Assembly (NCBI RefSeq): GCF_003584565.2
Contig: NZ_CP031010.1
Span: 4,464,001 to 4,528,000, forward strand
Source of the DNA: Alteromonas sp. RKMC-009
GTDB lineage: Bacteria > Pseudomonadota > Gammaproteobacteria > Enterobacterales > Alteromonadaceae
Reading direction: 5' to 3'
Length of the DNA: 64,000 nt
Below are positions 45,114-54,140 of the stretch, one piece after another. The notes beneath the pieces are model-generated. The model did not search any database. It was not told the origin of the DNA and saw only the letters and a list, made by a program, of their open reading frames with translations. Position 1 is the first letter of the stretch, and the number at the start of each line of letters is the position of its first letter. Both the position numbers and the translations under genes were made by a program.

Positions 45114-46430
45114 TTATTTTGTCAAGTGATTGGCAAACTGACCGACGGCATCAACAACGGCACGGGCACCTTCCTGTATCTCGTCAATGACCGCACCGGC
45201 CTCTTCTGCGAAAGCCAGTCCGGTTTGTGCCCGTTCATCACCTTTATTCACCAGTTCTACGGCGTCTGCGGCCAGTGTCTGGTTGTGTTTCACCACGTTC
45301 ACAATTTCTTCTGTGGCTTCAGACGTACGGGAAGCCAACTGACGCACTTCATCAGCAACAACGGCGAAGCCACGTCCCTGATCACCCGCACGGGCCGCCT
45401 CAATAGCAGCGTTCAGTGCCAGCAGGTTAGTTTGATCCGCAATAGCACTGATACTGCTGATAATAGTCGCGATTTGCTGGGACTGAGAGTCCAGTGCGTG
45501 GATCCCCTCTTTCGCCTTGTCCATTTGCTCTGACAGTGTAGACATTTCTTCCAGCACTTTATTGATCACATCTTTACCTTTGCGGGCAACAGCATCGGTA
45601 TTGTTAGAGGTGTGATAGGCAATATCAGCAGCATTCGCTACTGCTTGTTCCTGCTGGACCTGAGCGGTTATTTCTGTGGCAAACTTCACCACTTTATACA
45701 AACGGCCGTGGGTATCGTGAATGGGGTTATACGTTGCTTCCAACCACAACGCATTCCCTTGAGCATCTACACGTTGGAAACGTCCGGCCACGAACTCGCC
45801 GCGATCTAGCTTGCTCCAGAATTGTTTGTATTTCTCTGAACTTGCTTCTTCATCAGTACAAAACATGCGGTGATGCTTACCCTTGATATCTTTAAGACTG
45901 TATTTTACTGCCCCAAGAAAAGCGGCATTTGCATCCAAAATATGACCATTCAGGTCAAATTCGATTACCGCCGTGGATTTATGTAATGCCTCGACTAAGT
46001 CTTCATGCTCTTTCGACATGGTAATCGTTCTGGTGAGATCGTTCAGGTTAACGGAGAAGTGATGCACTCTGCCGTTATTATCTAAAATGGGCTGCATCAC
46101 GCCGCGAAGCCAGGCTTCCTCACCATTTTTACGGGTAAACTCAATGGCCCCGCTGTAATGATGATTACTTTCCATCGCCTGATGCAGTTTCTTGTAATAA
46201 TCTGTGCCTTTCGCAATAGACGGAACAAAATCGAGAAAATGTTTACCTTCCACTTCTGACCCGCGGTAGCCTAACTCTTCCTCGAACAGGCGGTTCACTT
46301 TTTCAATGCGACCTGCGTGATCAAGTTTCACGAAAATCATCTCATCACGAAGACTTTCACGAACCTGTTTAAGCATGTTCAGTTCTTCCCGAAGCGCTTC
46401 GTTTTCTTTGACGAGGTGACGATTAAACAT
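45114..46430 (-). CDS. Soluble PAS-PAS chemoreceptor (BdlA-like)
   Basis: A 438-residue cytoplasmic methyl-accepting protein without transmembrane segments. It has a short N-terminal coiled coil ([14 protein letters not shown]), PAS 1 (about 28-140), PAS 2 (about 150-260, [16 protein letters not shown] and GKHHRMFC) and a signalling hairpin whose tip reads [20 protein letters not shown]. The order matches Pseudomonas BdlA, which controls biofilm dispersion, and Aer-like energy sensors. A heme or flavin could bind the PAS domains. It has its own terminator and no chemotaxis neighbours. Confidence 0.9.
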   Translation of the reverse strand: MFNRHLVKENEALREELNMLKQVRESLRDEMIFVKLDHAGRIEKVNRLFEEELGYRGSEVEGKHFLDFVPSIAKGTDYYKKLHQAMESNHHYSGAIEFTRKNGEEAWLRGVMQPILDNNGRVHHFSVNLNDLTRTITMSKEHEDLVEALHKSTAVIEFDLNGHILDANAAFLGAVKYSLKDIKGKHHRMFCTDEEASSEKYKQFWSKLDRGEFVAGRFQRVDAQGNALWLEATYNPIHDTHGRLYKVVKFATEITAQVQQEQAVANAADIAYHTSNNTDAVARKGKDVINKVLEEMSTLSEQMDKAKEGIHALDSQSQQIATIISSISAIADQTNLLALNAAIEAARAGDQGRGFAVVADEVRQLASRTSEATEEIVNVVKHNQTLAADAVELVNKGDERAQTGLAFAEEAGAVIDEIQEGARAVVDAVGQFANHLTK

Positions 46431-46649
46431 AAAATTTATTTCCAGTCGTTAATGAGTTTATGACTGCCGCACGTGTCTTTGATCCCGTGGTTAGCAGTAA
46501 ATATAAATTTACGTGATCTTTATCGGCAGAGTGGTCTAATTTCTTGATTTATAAAATTAACCATTTTTATATGTCAGTTTCAGGACATTGAAAAAGCACC
46601 TAATAATAGCTAGGCTAAAAACGGGCAAAAATCAAACAACAGGGCAATT

Positions 46650-47753
46650 ATGTCTACACTTCACCGACGCCAGTTCGTCAAGCTCGCCAGTTCCGGTTTG
46701 CTCATCGCATCAGCAGTACCGGTTTCTTCTGCGCTTGCTCTTCCCCGCCCTTCGAAAGACAAAGTGGGTGTAGCCCTGCTGGGATTGGGTAACTACAGCA
46801 CACGTCTGCTTGCCCCGGCGCTGCAGGCCACCCGCCACTGTGAACTACGGGGTATTATTACCGGCAGTCCGGAGAAAATACCAGAGTGGCAGTCAAAGTA
46901 TGGTATCCCTGATAAAAATACGTACACCTACGGGACAATGAACGACATTGCCAATAACGATAACATCGACGTGATTTATGTGGTCACCCCCACGGGTACG
47001 CATAAAGATTTCTCCGTTATGGCTGCCAACACTGGCAAGCATGTGTGGTGTGAAAAGCCTTTTGCTATGGATGAGGCCGAATGTCAGGCTGTGATTGATG
47101 CCTGCAGCCGCAACAAAGTGATGCTTTCTATCGGTTATCGCATGCAGCATGAGCCGAATACCCGTCATTTTGCGGAGTATCATTTACGACAGCCCTTTGG
47201 TGCTTTCACCGGTTTTGAAAGTTATGCAGGCTATGCCGGTTCCGGCCGTGAAGCAAGCAACTGGCGAATGCAGAAAGCGATGGGTGGTGGTGCGTTATAC
47301 GATATGGGAGTGTATGCCATTAATGGCACCCGCTTCATCAGCGGCAAAGAACCTGTAGCTGTGAGCGGGTATCACGAAAAGTCTCATCCTGACATATTCA
47401 AAGAAGTGGACGAAACCACCATTTTCACTATGGAATTTGCCGATGGTAGCCGTGCTGACTGTGGTGCCAGTGTTGTGCGGGGCTTCAATTATTTCAAAGC
47501 TAACTGCAAGGAGGGCTGGTATCAGCTTAAACCTATGCAAAGTTACTCAGGCGTTACGGGTACGGCCAGTAACGGCGAAACCTTACCTGCGATCAGTGCC
47601 ATGCAACAAACGCTGCAAATGGACAATGATGCCAAAGCAATTCTGGGCACCGGCCCCGCACTGGTTACGGCCGGGGATGCATTGCGTGACGTGAAGATCA
47701 TCAACGCCATCTTTAAGTCCGCTGAGACCGGGGAGCAAGTGCTTCTGGACTAA
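46650..47753 (+). CDS. Gfo/Idh/MocA family oxidoreductase, Tat-type signal
   Basis: A 367-residue NAD(P)-dependent sugar or sugar-derivative oxidoreductase. The N-terminus has a twin-arginine motif (HRRQFVKLASSG) and a cleavage region near SSALA, so it is probably exported folded with its cofactor, as is glucose-fructose oxidoreductase. Rossmann motif GVALLGLGNYS, EKPFAMDEAE (catalytic Lys region), and the family domain with YRMQHEPNTRHF. Its stop overlaps a convergent small gene by 4 bp. The substrate is unknown. Confidence 0.88.
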   Translation: MSTLHRRQFVKLASSGLLIASAVPVSSALALPRPSKDKVGVALLGLGNYSTRLLAPALQATRHCELRGIITGSPEKIPEWQSKYGIPDKNTYTYGTMNDIANNDNIDVIYVVTPTGTHKDFSVMAANTGKHVWCEKPFAMDEAECQAVIDACSRNKVMLSIGYRMQHEPNTRHFAEYHLRQPFGAFTGFESYAGYAGSGREASNWRMQKAMGGGALYDMGVYAINGTRFISGKEPVAVSGYHEKSHPDIFKEVDETTIFTMEFADGSRADCGASVVRGFNYFKANCKEGWYQLKPMQSYSGVTGTASNGETLPAISAMQQTLQMDNDAKAILGTGPALVTAGDALRDVKIINAIFKSAETGEQVLLD

Positions 47754-48013
47754 TGTTTGCGCAGAGCGTCTATAAGTTCTGCTTTACTCATCCGGGAGCG
47801 GCCACTGATTCCAATTTTTTTAGCCTGCCCGTACAGGTCTTTCTTCGTCCGGTCTTCATATTTTTTACTTGTGCCACCTTTCTCAGACGGATGCAGGCTG
47901 TCATTGGCCTGTGCATTAGAAATTCTTGCAGCCTTTTCTTTGCTGAAGCCTTTATCCCTAAGCGCTTCGTACTGTTCGTCGTCTTTAATCTGGCTACCGT
48001 GATTTTTTGTCAT
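47750..48013 (-). CDS. Small Rho-N-like/DUF7218-type protein
   Basis: An 87-residue, highly charged protein. The N-terminal half (MTKNHGSQIKDDEQYEALRD) resembles a family of small bacterial proteins of unknown role. The C-terminal half (KKDLYGQAKKIGISGRSRMS, KAELIDALRKH) looks like a Rho termination factor N-terminal (SAP-like) motif, which often binds nucleic acid. The ATG at 48013 has GAGGA at the right distance. Confidence 0.75.
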   Translation of the reverse strand: MTKNHGSQIKDDEQYEALRDKGFSKEKAARISNAQANDSLHPSEKGGTSKKYEDRTKKDLYGQAKKIGISGRSRMSKAELIDALRKH

Positions 48014-48224
48014 CGATTTATCCTCAACATATAAGTTTCCGGCACACATACCTCATTTGCGTACATCACTCGTTGATACCCGAAGACTTGCTCACTGGTT
48101 TAATCCCGGACTGACAAGACCTGTCACGCATCTTTACGGATCAAAATACGGTGATGCTGCGTAGCAATACTGAATCCTGACCGGATCGCCTATTGAAAAC
48201 TGCTTATTGAACAAGGGAGGAAAC

Positions 48225-48956
48225 ATGGCAAAAGTTGCACAGCTCTATCGCATGGTTACAGATGAACATATTTGTCCCTTCGGCCTGCGCTCAAAAGATT
48301 TACTTGAGCGGGAAGGGTTTCACATTGAAGACCACAAACTGACCTCGCGGGAAGAAACCGATAAATTTAAGCAGAAGCATGATGTAAAAACCACGCCGCA
48401 AACCTTCATCGATGGTCAGCGTATTGGCGGCTATGATGATTTGCAGGCATACTTCGGCAAAGGCGACACACCGCAATCCGGTACAACCTACACACCGGTT
48501 CTGGTGATTTTTGCTGTTGCATTATTACTGGCTTTCGCCGTACAGAGCCTGCTGATGACACACTTTTTCAGCGTTCGTACACTTATGCTGTTTATTGCCT
48601 TTTCCATGACCTTACTGGCGGTACAGAAGTTACGGGACCTCTTCAGCTTTACTAACTCATTTATCACCTATGATTTACTGGCGATGAAGCACTTACGCTA
48701 CGCCTACCTCTACCCCTTTCTGGAAGCTTTCGCCGGCATAGGCATGATTGCGATGTTGCCCGTGTGGCTGATTGCCCCCATCTCACTTTTCATAGGGTCG
48801 GTTGGCGCGGTTTCAGTTTATAAAGCCGTTTACGTGGACAAGCGTGAATTGAAATGCGCTTGTGTTGGCGGTGACAGCAATGTGCCCTTAGGCTTTGTAT
48901 CCTTGTCTGAAAATCTGTTCATGATTTTCGGTGCACTGTTGATGATTTTACTCTGA
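48225..48956 (+). CDS. Glutaredoxin-MauE membrane fusion protein
   Basis: A protein of about 243 residues joining a glutaredoxin-like domain (about 1-85; active site CPFG, one Cys only; cis-Pro in VKTTPQTFIDG) to a four-helix MauE/DoxX-like membrane domain (about 90-243). A C-terminal Cys pair C-A-C-V-G-G follows the third helix. The start is ATG 48225, with AGGGAGG upstream. It probably passes electrons or mends thiols across the membrane. Its stop overlaps the convergent gene by 9 bp. Exact role unknown. Confidence 0.85.
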   Translation: MAKVAQLYRMVTDEHICPFGLRSKDLLEREGFHIEDHKLTSREETDKFKQKHDVKTTPQTFIDGQRIGGYDDLQAYFGKGDTPQSGTTYTPVLVIFAVALLLAFAVQSLLMTHFFSVRTLMLFIAFSMTLLAVQKLRDLFSFTNSFITYDLLAMKHLRYAYLYPFLEAFAGIGMIAMLPVWLIAPISLFIGSVGAVSVYKAVYVDKRELKCACVGGDSNVPLGFVSLSENLFMIFGALLMILL

Positions 48957-50111
48957 CGCAGAGGGCGGGTCTGACTCTGTGCGACAAGGTTGATACGAGG
49001 GGTCAGCAGATTTATCGGCGGCCTCTTTTATCAGGGCAGAAATAGCGTCTTCTTCACTGGATTGCTGCAATGCATTAAGCCAGGTGTAGAAAAGTGCATG
49101 GTCATGCATCATCAAATCCAGAGCATCCGCAAGACGAGGATGCTCCGGTGTTACATCAGCTTCCATTTCTTCTCTGACAGCATCAACCATCGCCATGTTG
49201 CCCTGCTTCGTATGAATATCGAGCTCTATATCATGACCAATTAATTTTTCTAACTCTAGTGGCGCTCTTGCCACCATATCTTTTGCAGCCGCAATGCATG
49301 CACTGGCGACAGCAGGCTCGTCAGCCCTGCGCCCGCACCATGTTTTGAGCAGATTATATTTGTACGTACCGGCGGCCCATTTACCCATCGCATAAATCAC
49401 AGCACCTTCAAGAGAAGCCACCTGCTCAGCTACCACGGAATCCAGCGCCAGGGAAACAAACCGGGCATAATGATTAGAATAGTTCTTAGCCTGCACCATA
49501 TTTTCAAGAGAGGCCAGTACGGCCTCATGATCATTCTGCTCTATATGAAATAACACCAGGTTCAGCCAGGTTTCACCATCATCACGGGCAGCCTCTTCTG
49601 CCTGACGCACCAGTTGATGGTTACACACGGAGTGGGAACCGTTCACACTGCAAAGTCGTAATGTTTCCCGGACAGCATCTGTATTACGGGGATATTCAGA
49701 CAAAAATGATTGCCACGCATTCATCGCTGCTTCACCCTCAGAACTGGTCATCATGAGTGCGGTCAGGCGTGATTGCTCATTCTCTGAACTGAGGTTTTCT
49801 GCATAAAAGGCTTTTATTTTCTTTTCAATCAGCGTGTAGTCGTCGGGACTCAACCGCGGACAGGAAGGAAAACGATCAAATACAGGTTCAGGCTTTTCAG
49901 TGCTTTCATTTTGTTCAGCGGTGACCGGAGGTTGCGGCTCTTCCGCAGGCATGTTTACAACTTTTGTTTGTGGAAGCCGGGCCGTGCTATTAGCCGGTTT
50001 ATCAGTTTTTTGAAAGAAGACAACACCGGCAAGAATGGCTAAAGCAAGTGTCAGTATTAATATTCCGTATTTTTTCACCAACCGGTTCCGTGGCAGCAAA
50101 CTGTTTAACAC
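48948..50111 (-). CDS. Membrane-anchored periplasmic protein, unknown
   Basis: A 387-residue protein, not recognised. One hydrophobic helix near residues 15-32 (YGILILTLALAILAGVVFF), then a proline-rich acidic linker (about 45-75) and an alpha-helical periplasmic part with several Cys (C84, and CSVN, CNHQ, CGRR, CIAAA further on) and helical repeats like a TPR/Sel1-type fold. The GTG start has a weak ribosome site. It follows the bacteriophytochrome gene by 79 bp on the same strand. Confidence 0.65.
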   Translation of the reverse strand: MLNSLLPRNRLVKKYGILILTLALAILAGVVFFQKTDKPANSTARLPQTKVVNMPAEEPQPPVTAEQNESTEKPEPVFDRFPSCPRLSPDDYTLIEKKIKAFYAENLSSENEQSRLTALMMTSSEGEAAMNAWQSFLSEYPRNTDAVRETLRLCSVNGSHSVCNHQLVRQAEEAARDDGETWLNLVLFHIEQNDHEAVLASLENMVQAKNYSNHYARFVSLALDSVVAEQVASLEGAVIYAMGKWAAGTYKYNLLKTWCGRRADEPAVASACIAAAKDMVARAPLELEKLIGHDIELDIHTKQGNMAMVDAVREEMEADVTPEHPRLADALDLMMHDHALFYTWLNALQQSSEEDAISALIKEAADKSADPSYQPCRTESDPPSASE

Positions 50112-50190
50112 AGCTTACTGAATGACAGGAAAGGGATAAAGCAAAAACAGTAACAGCAAGACGGGCGGGCCGTTTTTGACCCGCCACCTT

Positions 50191-52893
50191 TTATTCACCT
50201 TCAGGTTTATACATTTCCAGTACGGTCAGCAGCTCTTCTGCATCCACAGGTTTAGAGACATAATTTGAAAATCCGGCTTTCAGCGCTTTAACTCTGTCTG
50301 CGGTGTAAGCATAAGCGGTAAGCGCAACGGCGTTGAACTCTCTGATTTCCTTATGCTCACTGCCCCGGATTTTGGTGATATAACCAATACCATCCAGCTC
50401 CGGCATGCCAATATCTGACAACAGCAAATTAAACGCCCGTGGTGTTTCGTTGAGAATGCGCCAGGCAACCAGACCATTTTTGGCCAGCGTGATTTGTGCA
50501 CCATGACTTTCGAGGAACAGACGCAGGAATTTTCTGGCGTCTTCTTCATCCTCAGCCACCAGAATTCGCAGTCCGCTGAGCCTGTCACTGTGCGCCGCAC
50601 TGCCTTCTACTACATCAGTTGATTGGGTTTTCGGCAGCGGACTGGCAACCGGCGCGATTGGAATAGTGACATAAAACGTAGTCCCCATACCTTCGCCGTC
50701 GCTACTGACCCATATATCACCACCGTGCATTTCTACGATGCTTTTCACTATGGACAAACCGAGGCCCAGGCCTTGCTTATTGTGAGATGCTCTGCCCTGG
50801 TAGAACCGCTCGAAAACGTGCGCTTGCTGTTCCTCAGACAATCCTTTCCCCGTATCGCGGACGAAAAGCTTGTAATTGGAATGCTCTCTGGCACCGCTGA
50901 TAGTGACACATCCCCCCTTGGGCGTGAATTTCAGGGCATTAGATAACAGATTATGCACCACCTGCTTTATGCGCACTTTATCCGCCAGAATGGTAGTGTG
51001 TTCGTCCTGATAATAACCGCTCAGCTTAATATTCTTGGCTGCAAAACCGGCTTCGAACTGTTTCGCCACGTCCTGTACCGCTTCACTCACTGAAACGGAC
51101 TGCACACTCAGCTTCATCGTGCCGGATATAATCCGCGACATATCCAGAATATCGTTGATCAAGTCTGCCTGTGTACTGGATGCCCGCTTTACAACATTAA
51201 GTGCTTCCACCAGCCTTTCATGATTGGATGTGTCCATCAGGGCTAAATCTGTCCAGCCCATTATCGAATTAAGCGGCGTACGCAGTTCATGGGAAATACT
51301 GGCCAGGAACTGGTCTTTGGCTTTATCCAGTTCTTCCAGTTTTGCTACCTGGCTGTCGAGTGAACTTTTCATGCCCAGTGCATAAGGGATAAAGAGTTGC
51401 TCAAAGCTCTCAATGAGTAATGTGTCATCCGTCGACCAGTCTTTAGATTGGTCCACGACTGACTCAATATAGGTATCGAATGAGTCCCTCGGAGTGAGTG
51501 ACTTGTTCACATCAGACTCGCTGGCAGCTTTGCCCGCCCAGCGGATTGTGGTATCCACCGGTTCCCTGAACCACATGGTGTAATACCCGTGACGACTGGA
51601 CACGGGAGAAATGAACAGGCCTCTGACCCCGTTTAATTTAAAGTTGGCAATGATGTCATCGCTGATACGGGTCAGTGCAGTGGTTTTGGACTCACCGTTG
51701 CTGTCTTTGGCATAATTGTGAAACAGGTGAGACACCGTTTCAAAGCTTGGTGTTCTGCCAATCAGATAGTGTGAATTGGGCGTTACAACGGCAACACCAC
51801 ATACCCGCATGGTATTTAGCAGTGCCGTCTGCACCTCTTTTATGCCATCCAGAGGGTTACTCTTATTTGTCAGCGTATTGATGATACGGTTAAGGTGCTG
51901 CTGGCGGGTCTGATAAGAGTTTCGTTTCACCTCAATACTCTTGCCGTGCATTTGATAGGTAAATACCTGACTTAAGCTTTCACAAATTAACCGCCGGCGT
52001 TGCTCAACATACTTGGGTTCACGATGGTGGCAGGCAATCATGCCCCATAATTTGTTTTCGTAGATAAGGGACACTGAGAACGAAGCGCGGATCCCCATAT
52101 TGCGCATATACTGCAAGTGCACCGTCGACACACCCCGAATCATGGATAGCGATAAATCCAAAGGGCTGCGTTCACTTTCACTCAGTGACGGGATCAGCTT
52201 AACGGGCGTCTCATCGGTATCATAGACGCAGCGCACCATGTTTTTTACGTAAAGGGCGCGAGCCTGAGAAGGAATATCTGATGCGGGAAACTTCAGCCCC
52301 TTGAACGGCACTAAATCTTCATGGCAGTCCTCACCGATAACTTCACCGGCATAGTCTTTATCGAACTTGTACACCACCACCCGATCGAAGCCGATGAATT
52401 CTCTCATCGCCGATGCGATCTTGTCTGCCACCGCTTCAACCGTTGGCAAATCAAATAAGCTGGGCAATAACGGCCGGATATCCGTATCTGTAGGCGTCCA
52501 CTTAGATGATACACTGCCTGCCAGAACCGGTGACGGCTCTAACTCCACGACCAGCAGTTCACCGCTTGCGTAGATGACACTGTTTACCAGTTGATGCCAT
52601 TCCCCGTCTTTGTAGATTTTATTTTTAAAGGTCCACTCATAACTGTGACGCCGGTCTGTGCTTCTGGCCTGCTCATACAGGGAAGACAAGATTTCCTGAC
52701 CGTTGTCCGGCATTTCTACTATTTCTGTGAAGCATGACTGACCCGGCAAAACCGGAGTCGCGAGAATGTCAGATAAATTCTCACTGGTCACTTTCACCTG
52801 ACAGGAGACAGGGTCAACTGCTAGCAGGTATCCAAAGGATTGAACAGATTCAATAAGGTGAATCTTTTCATCTTCACATTTATTAATATTCAT
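50191..52893 (-). CDS. Bacteriophytochrome hybrid histidine kinase
   Basis: A 900-residue red/far-red light sensor. Domains in order: PAS (C6 in NKCEDEKIH is the probable biliverdin-binding Cys), GAF with PASDIPSQARALY and the His of VSTVHLQYMRNMG, PHY with the tongue motif PRDSFD, HisKA (H near 534 in SHELRTPLNSIMG), HATPase (GTGKGLSEEQ, GLGLGLSIV), and a C-terminal receiver (LVAEDEED, SDIGMPELDG, Lys in YVSKPV). The combined kinase and receiver give an intramolecular phosphorelay. No heme oxygenase gene lies next to it, so biliverdin would be made elsewhere. Confidence 0.93.
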   Translation of the reverse strand: MNINKCEDEKIHLIESVQSFGYLLAVDPVSCQVKVTSENLSDILATPVLPGQSCFTEIVEMPDNGQEILSSLYEQARSTDRRHSYEWTFKNKIYKDGEWHQLVNSVIYASGELLVVELEPSPVLAGSVSSKWTPTDTDIRPLLPSLFDLPTVEAVADKIASAMREFIGFDRVVVYKFDKDYAGEVIGEDCHEDLVPFKGLKFPASDIPSQARALYVKNMVRCVYDTDETPVKLIPSLSESERSPLDLSLSMIRGVSTVHLQYMRNMGIRASFSVSLIYENKLWGMIACHHREPKYVEQRRRLICESLSQVFTYQMHGKSIEVKRNSYQTRQQHLNRIINTLTNKSNPLDGIKEVQTALLNTMRVCGVAVVTPNSHYLIGRTPSFETVSHLFHNYAKDSNGESKTTALTRISDDIIANFKLNGVRGLFISPVSSRHGYYTMWFREPVDTTIRWAGKAASESDVNKSLTPRDSFDTYIESVVDQSKDWSTDDTLLIESFEQLFIPYALGMKSSLDSQVAKLEELDKAKDQFLASISHELRTPLNSIMGWTDLALMDTSNHERLVEALNVVKRASSTQADLINDILDMSRIISGTMKLSVQSVSVSEAVQDVAKQFEAGFAAKNIKLSGYYQDEHTTILADKVRIKQVVHNLLSNALKFTPKGGCVTISGAREHSNYKLFVRDTGKGLSEEQQAHVFERFYQGRASHNKQGLGLGLSIVKSIVEMHGGDIWVSSDGEGMGTTFYVTIPIAPVASPLPKTQSTDVVEGSAAHSDRLSGLRILVAEDEEDARKFLRLFLESHGAQITLAKNGLVAWRILNETPRAFNLLLSDIGMPELDGIGYITKIRGSEHKEIREFNAVALTAYAYTADRVKALKAGFSNYVSKPVDAEELLTVLEMYKPEGE

Positions 52894-52911
52894 GGCGGTA
52901 TCAGAGACTGG

Positions 52912-52958
52912 TGGTCGACTTGCCCATTATGCATACATTTAAGACGACTGGTCGACCA
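52912..52958. repeat. Paired TGGTCGAC sites upstream of bacteriophytochrome
   Basis: TGGTCGACT at 52912-52920 and the palindrome TGGTCGACCA at 52949-52958, 37 bp apart, right before the phytochrome start. A possible regulator binding pair. The rest of the 52894-53237 gap shows only the promoter of the BON gene. Confidence 0.45.
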
Positions 52959-53183
52959 CGGAAAGTAAATTTCAACTAAAGTATAAATCCGGTATAGAGT
53001 AATGACTCGTTTCCCCCTCTATCCATAGTCAGTTATCTAAGTTTGTGTATGAAAATATAGACACACTGGCAGGTAAAATTTTCCCACACGGATTCTCCTC
53101 TTTTTTATCACACCGGATTAAACATCATAAAAAAATCTTTAAAAACAGCGTAATAACATCATATTTAGTACAAAAGTATAATC

Positions 53184-53199
53184 TGGCACGCCACTGGCA
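53184..53199 (+). promoter_or_regulatory. Possible sigma54 promoter of BON gene
   Basis: TGGCACG-CCAC-TGGCA, one mismatch to the consensus, with GG and GC exactly 10 bases apart. The start point would be near 53210, about 28 bp before the ATG. A TATAAT (53177-53182) overlaps just upstream, so a sigma70 promoter is an alternative. Confidence 0.45.
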
Positions 53200-53237
53200 T
53201 TATTGTTTGCAACAGACAACGAACAGGAGAACAGAGT

Positions 53238-53798
53238 ATGAAACGGATAATTCCCGCTTTGACAATGACAGTCATGACTGTGTTCTCAACGCCACTTCTT
53301 GCTGAAGGGATTTCAGCCTCGCCAACGCAATCTGCGACGGATGATGCAATTGCAGGCAAGGTAGAAGCGGCACTCTTGTTTAGTGGTCAATTCGATACGA
53401 TGGATATTCGCACGGATGTGAGCAAGGGACAGGTTATTTTAACCGGCAAAGTTAACAGTGAAGTTAACAGGGAACTCGCACAGGAAGTTGCGGCGTCACT
53501 GGATGGCGTAGTATCAGTTGAAAACAAGTTGGATGTTGTAAAGCCTGCATTACTGGAGGGAGACCTTGTCACCTTGCTCCATGGAGTCAGGGATGCGCAA
53601 ATGGTGTCGTTGATACGCACACAACTTTTGCTGGAATCCGGACTGTCAGGCGACGACATTGATGTCCATGCTTTACGAGGGATTGTAACCCTTACCGGCA
53701 AGGTTGAATCGCTCACAGAGCGCGATTTGATCATAGCCATTGCAAAGAACACTGATGACGTTGTTGACGTTAAAAGTGAACTGTCTGTTGACAGTTAA
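53238..53798 (+). CDS. Periplasmic double BON-domain protein (OsmY-like)
   Basis: A 186-residue exported protein. A signal peptide ends near residue 23 (PLLAEG). Two BON domains follow (about 38-100 and 115-184), each with the family pattern D(I/V)-x-GKV-x2-E-x3-E-x2-VV-x-N/S-x-L. BON proteins such as OsmY bind lipid or protect the envelope under osmotic and other stress. AGGAG 8 bases before the ATG. Ends at a strong terminator. Confidence 0.9.
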   Translation: MKRIIPALTMTVMTVFSTPLLAEGISASPTQSATDDAIAGKVEAALLFSGQFDTMDIRTDVSKGQVILTGKVNSEVNRELAQEVAASLDGVVSVENKLDVVKPALLEGDLVTLLHGVRDAQMVSLIRTQLLLESGLSGDDIDVHALRGIVTLTGKVESLTERDLIIAIAKNTDDVVDVKSELSVDS

Positions 53799-53843
53799 TC
53801 TCCCCTCCAGGCCTTTCCCGGCCTAACCAAAACCTCTGATTTT

Positions 53844-53872
53844 CTCCCGCCAAATGGCGGGAGCTTTTTTTT
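53844..53872 (+). terminator. Terminator after BON gene
   Basis: CTCCCGCC - AAAT - GGCGGGAG, then C and eight T. Confidence 0.95.
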
Positions 53873-54002
53873 GGTATCGGGAATACTACGCAGATATAGT
53901 TTTTCATGTCGAATAAAGCAGCAGTCAGTCCTATATTTAAAATCACAAAACAACAGAGTGCTTTCATTGTTTTGTTTCCATGTGTATTCCTAAATGTCTT
54001 TT

Positions 54003-54032
54003 GCCGGAACCTTTGTGTTCCGGCTTTTTTTT
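54003..54032 (+). terminator. Orphan terminator before siderophore gene
   Basis: GCCGGAAC - CTTTGT - GTTCCGGC followed by eight T. It is 130 bp past the BON terminator with no convincing gene between, so it may end a small RNA. The whole 53799-54140 gap has only these terminators and the Fur box. Confidence 0.9.
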
Positions 54033-54088
54033 CATTCTATTTTATCGGTTATACAGATACCCACCATTCGTAACAATGCGTTGTCTTT

Positions 54089-54105
54089 AAGAATTATTCT
54101 CATTT
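54089..54105. promoter_or_regulatory. Fur box upstream of siderophore-interacting protein
   Basis: AAGAATTATTCTCATTT, a good match to the Fur-type AATGAGAATTATTCTCATT pattern; 36 bp before the gene. Confidence 0.75.
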
Positions 54106-54140
54106 AAAATGGTGGTGAATTAATAGAAGAGAAAATAAGT

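Noticed and set aside
53908..54050. ATG-led frame between the BON and siderophore genes
   Set aside because: It runs through a strong terminator hairpin and has no ribosome site or domain; a small RNA is more likely.
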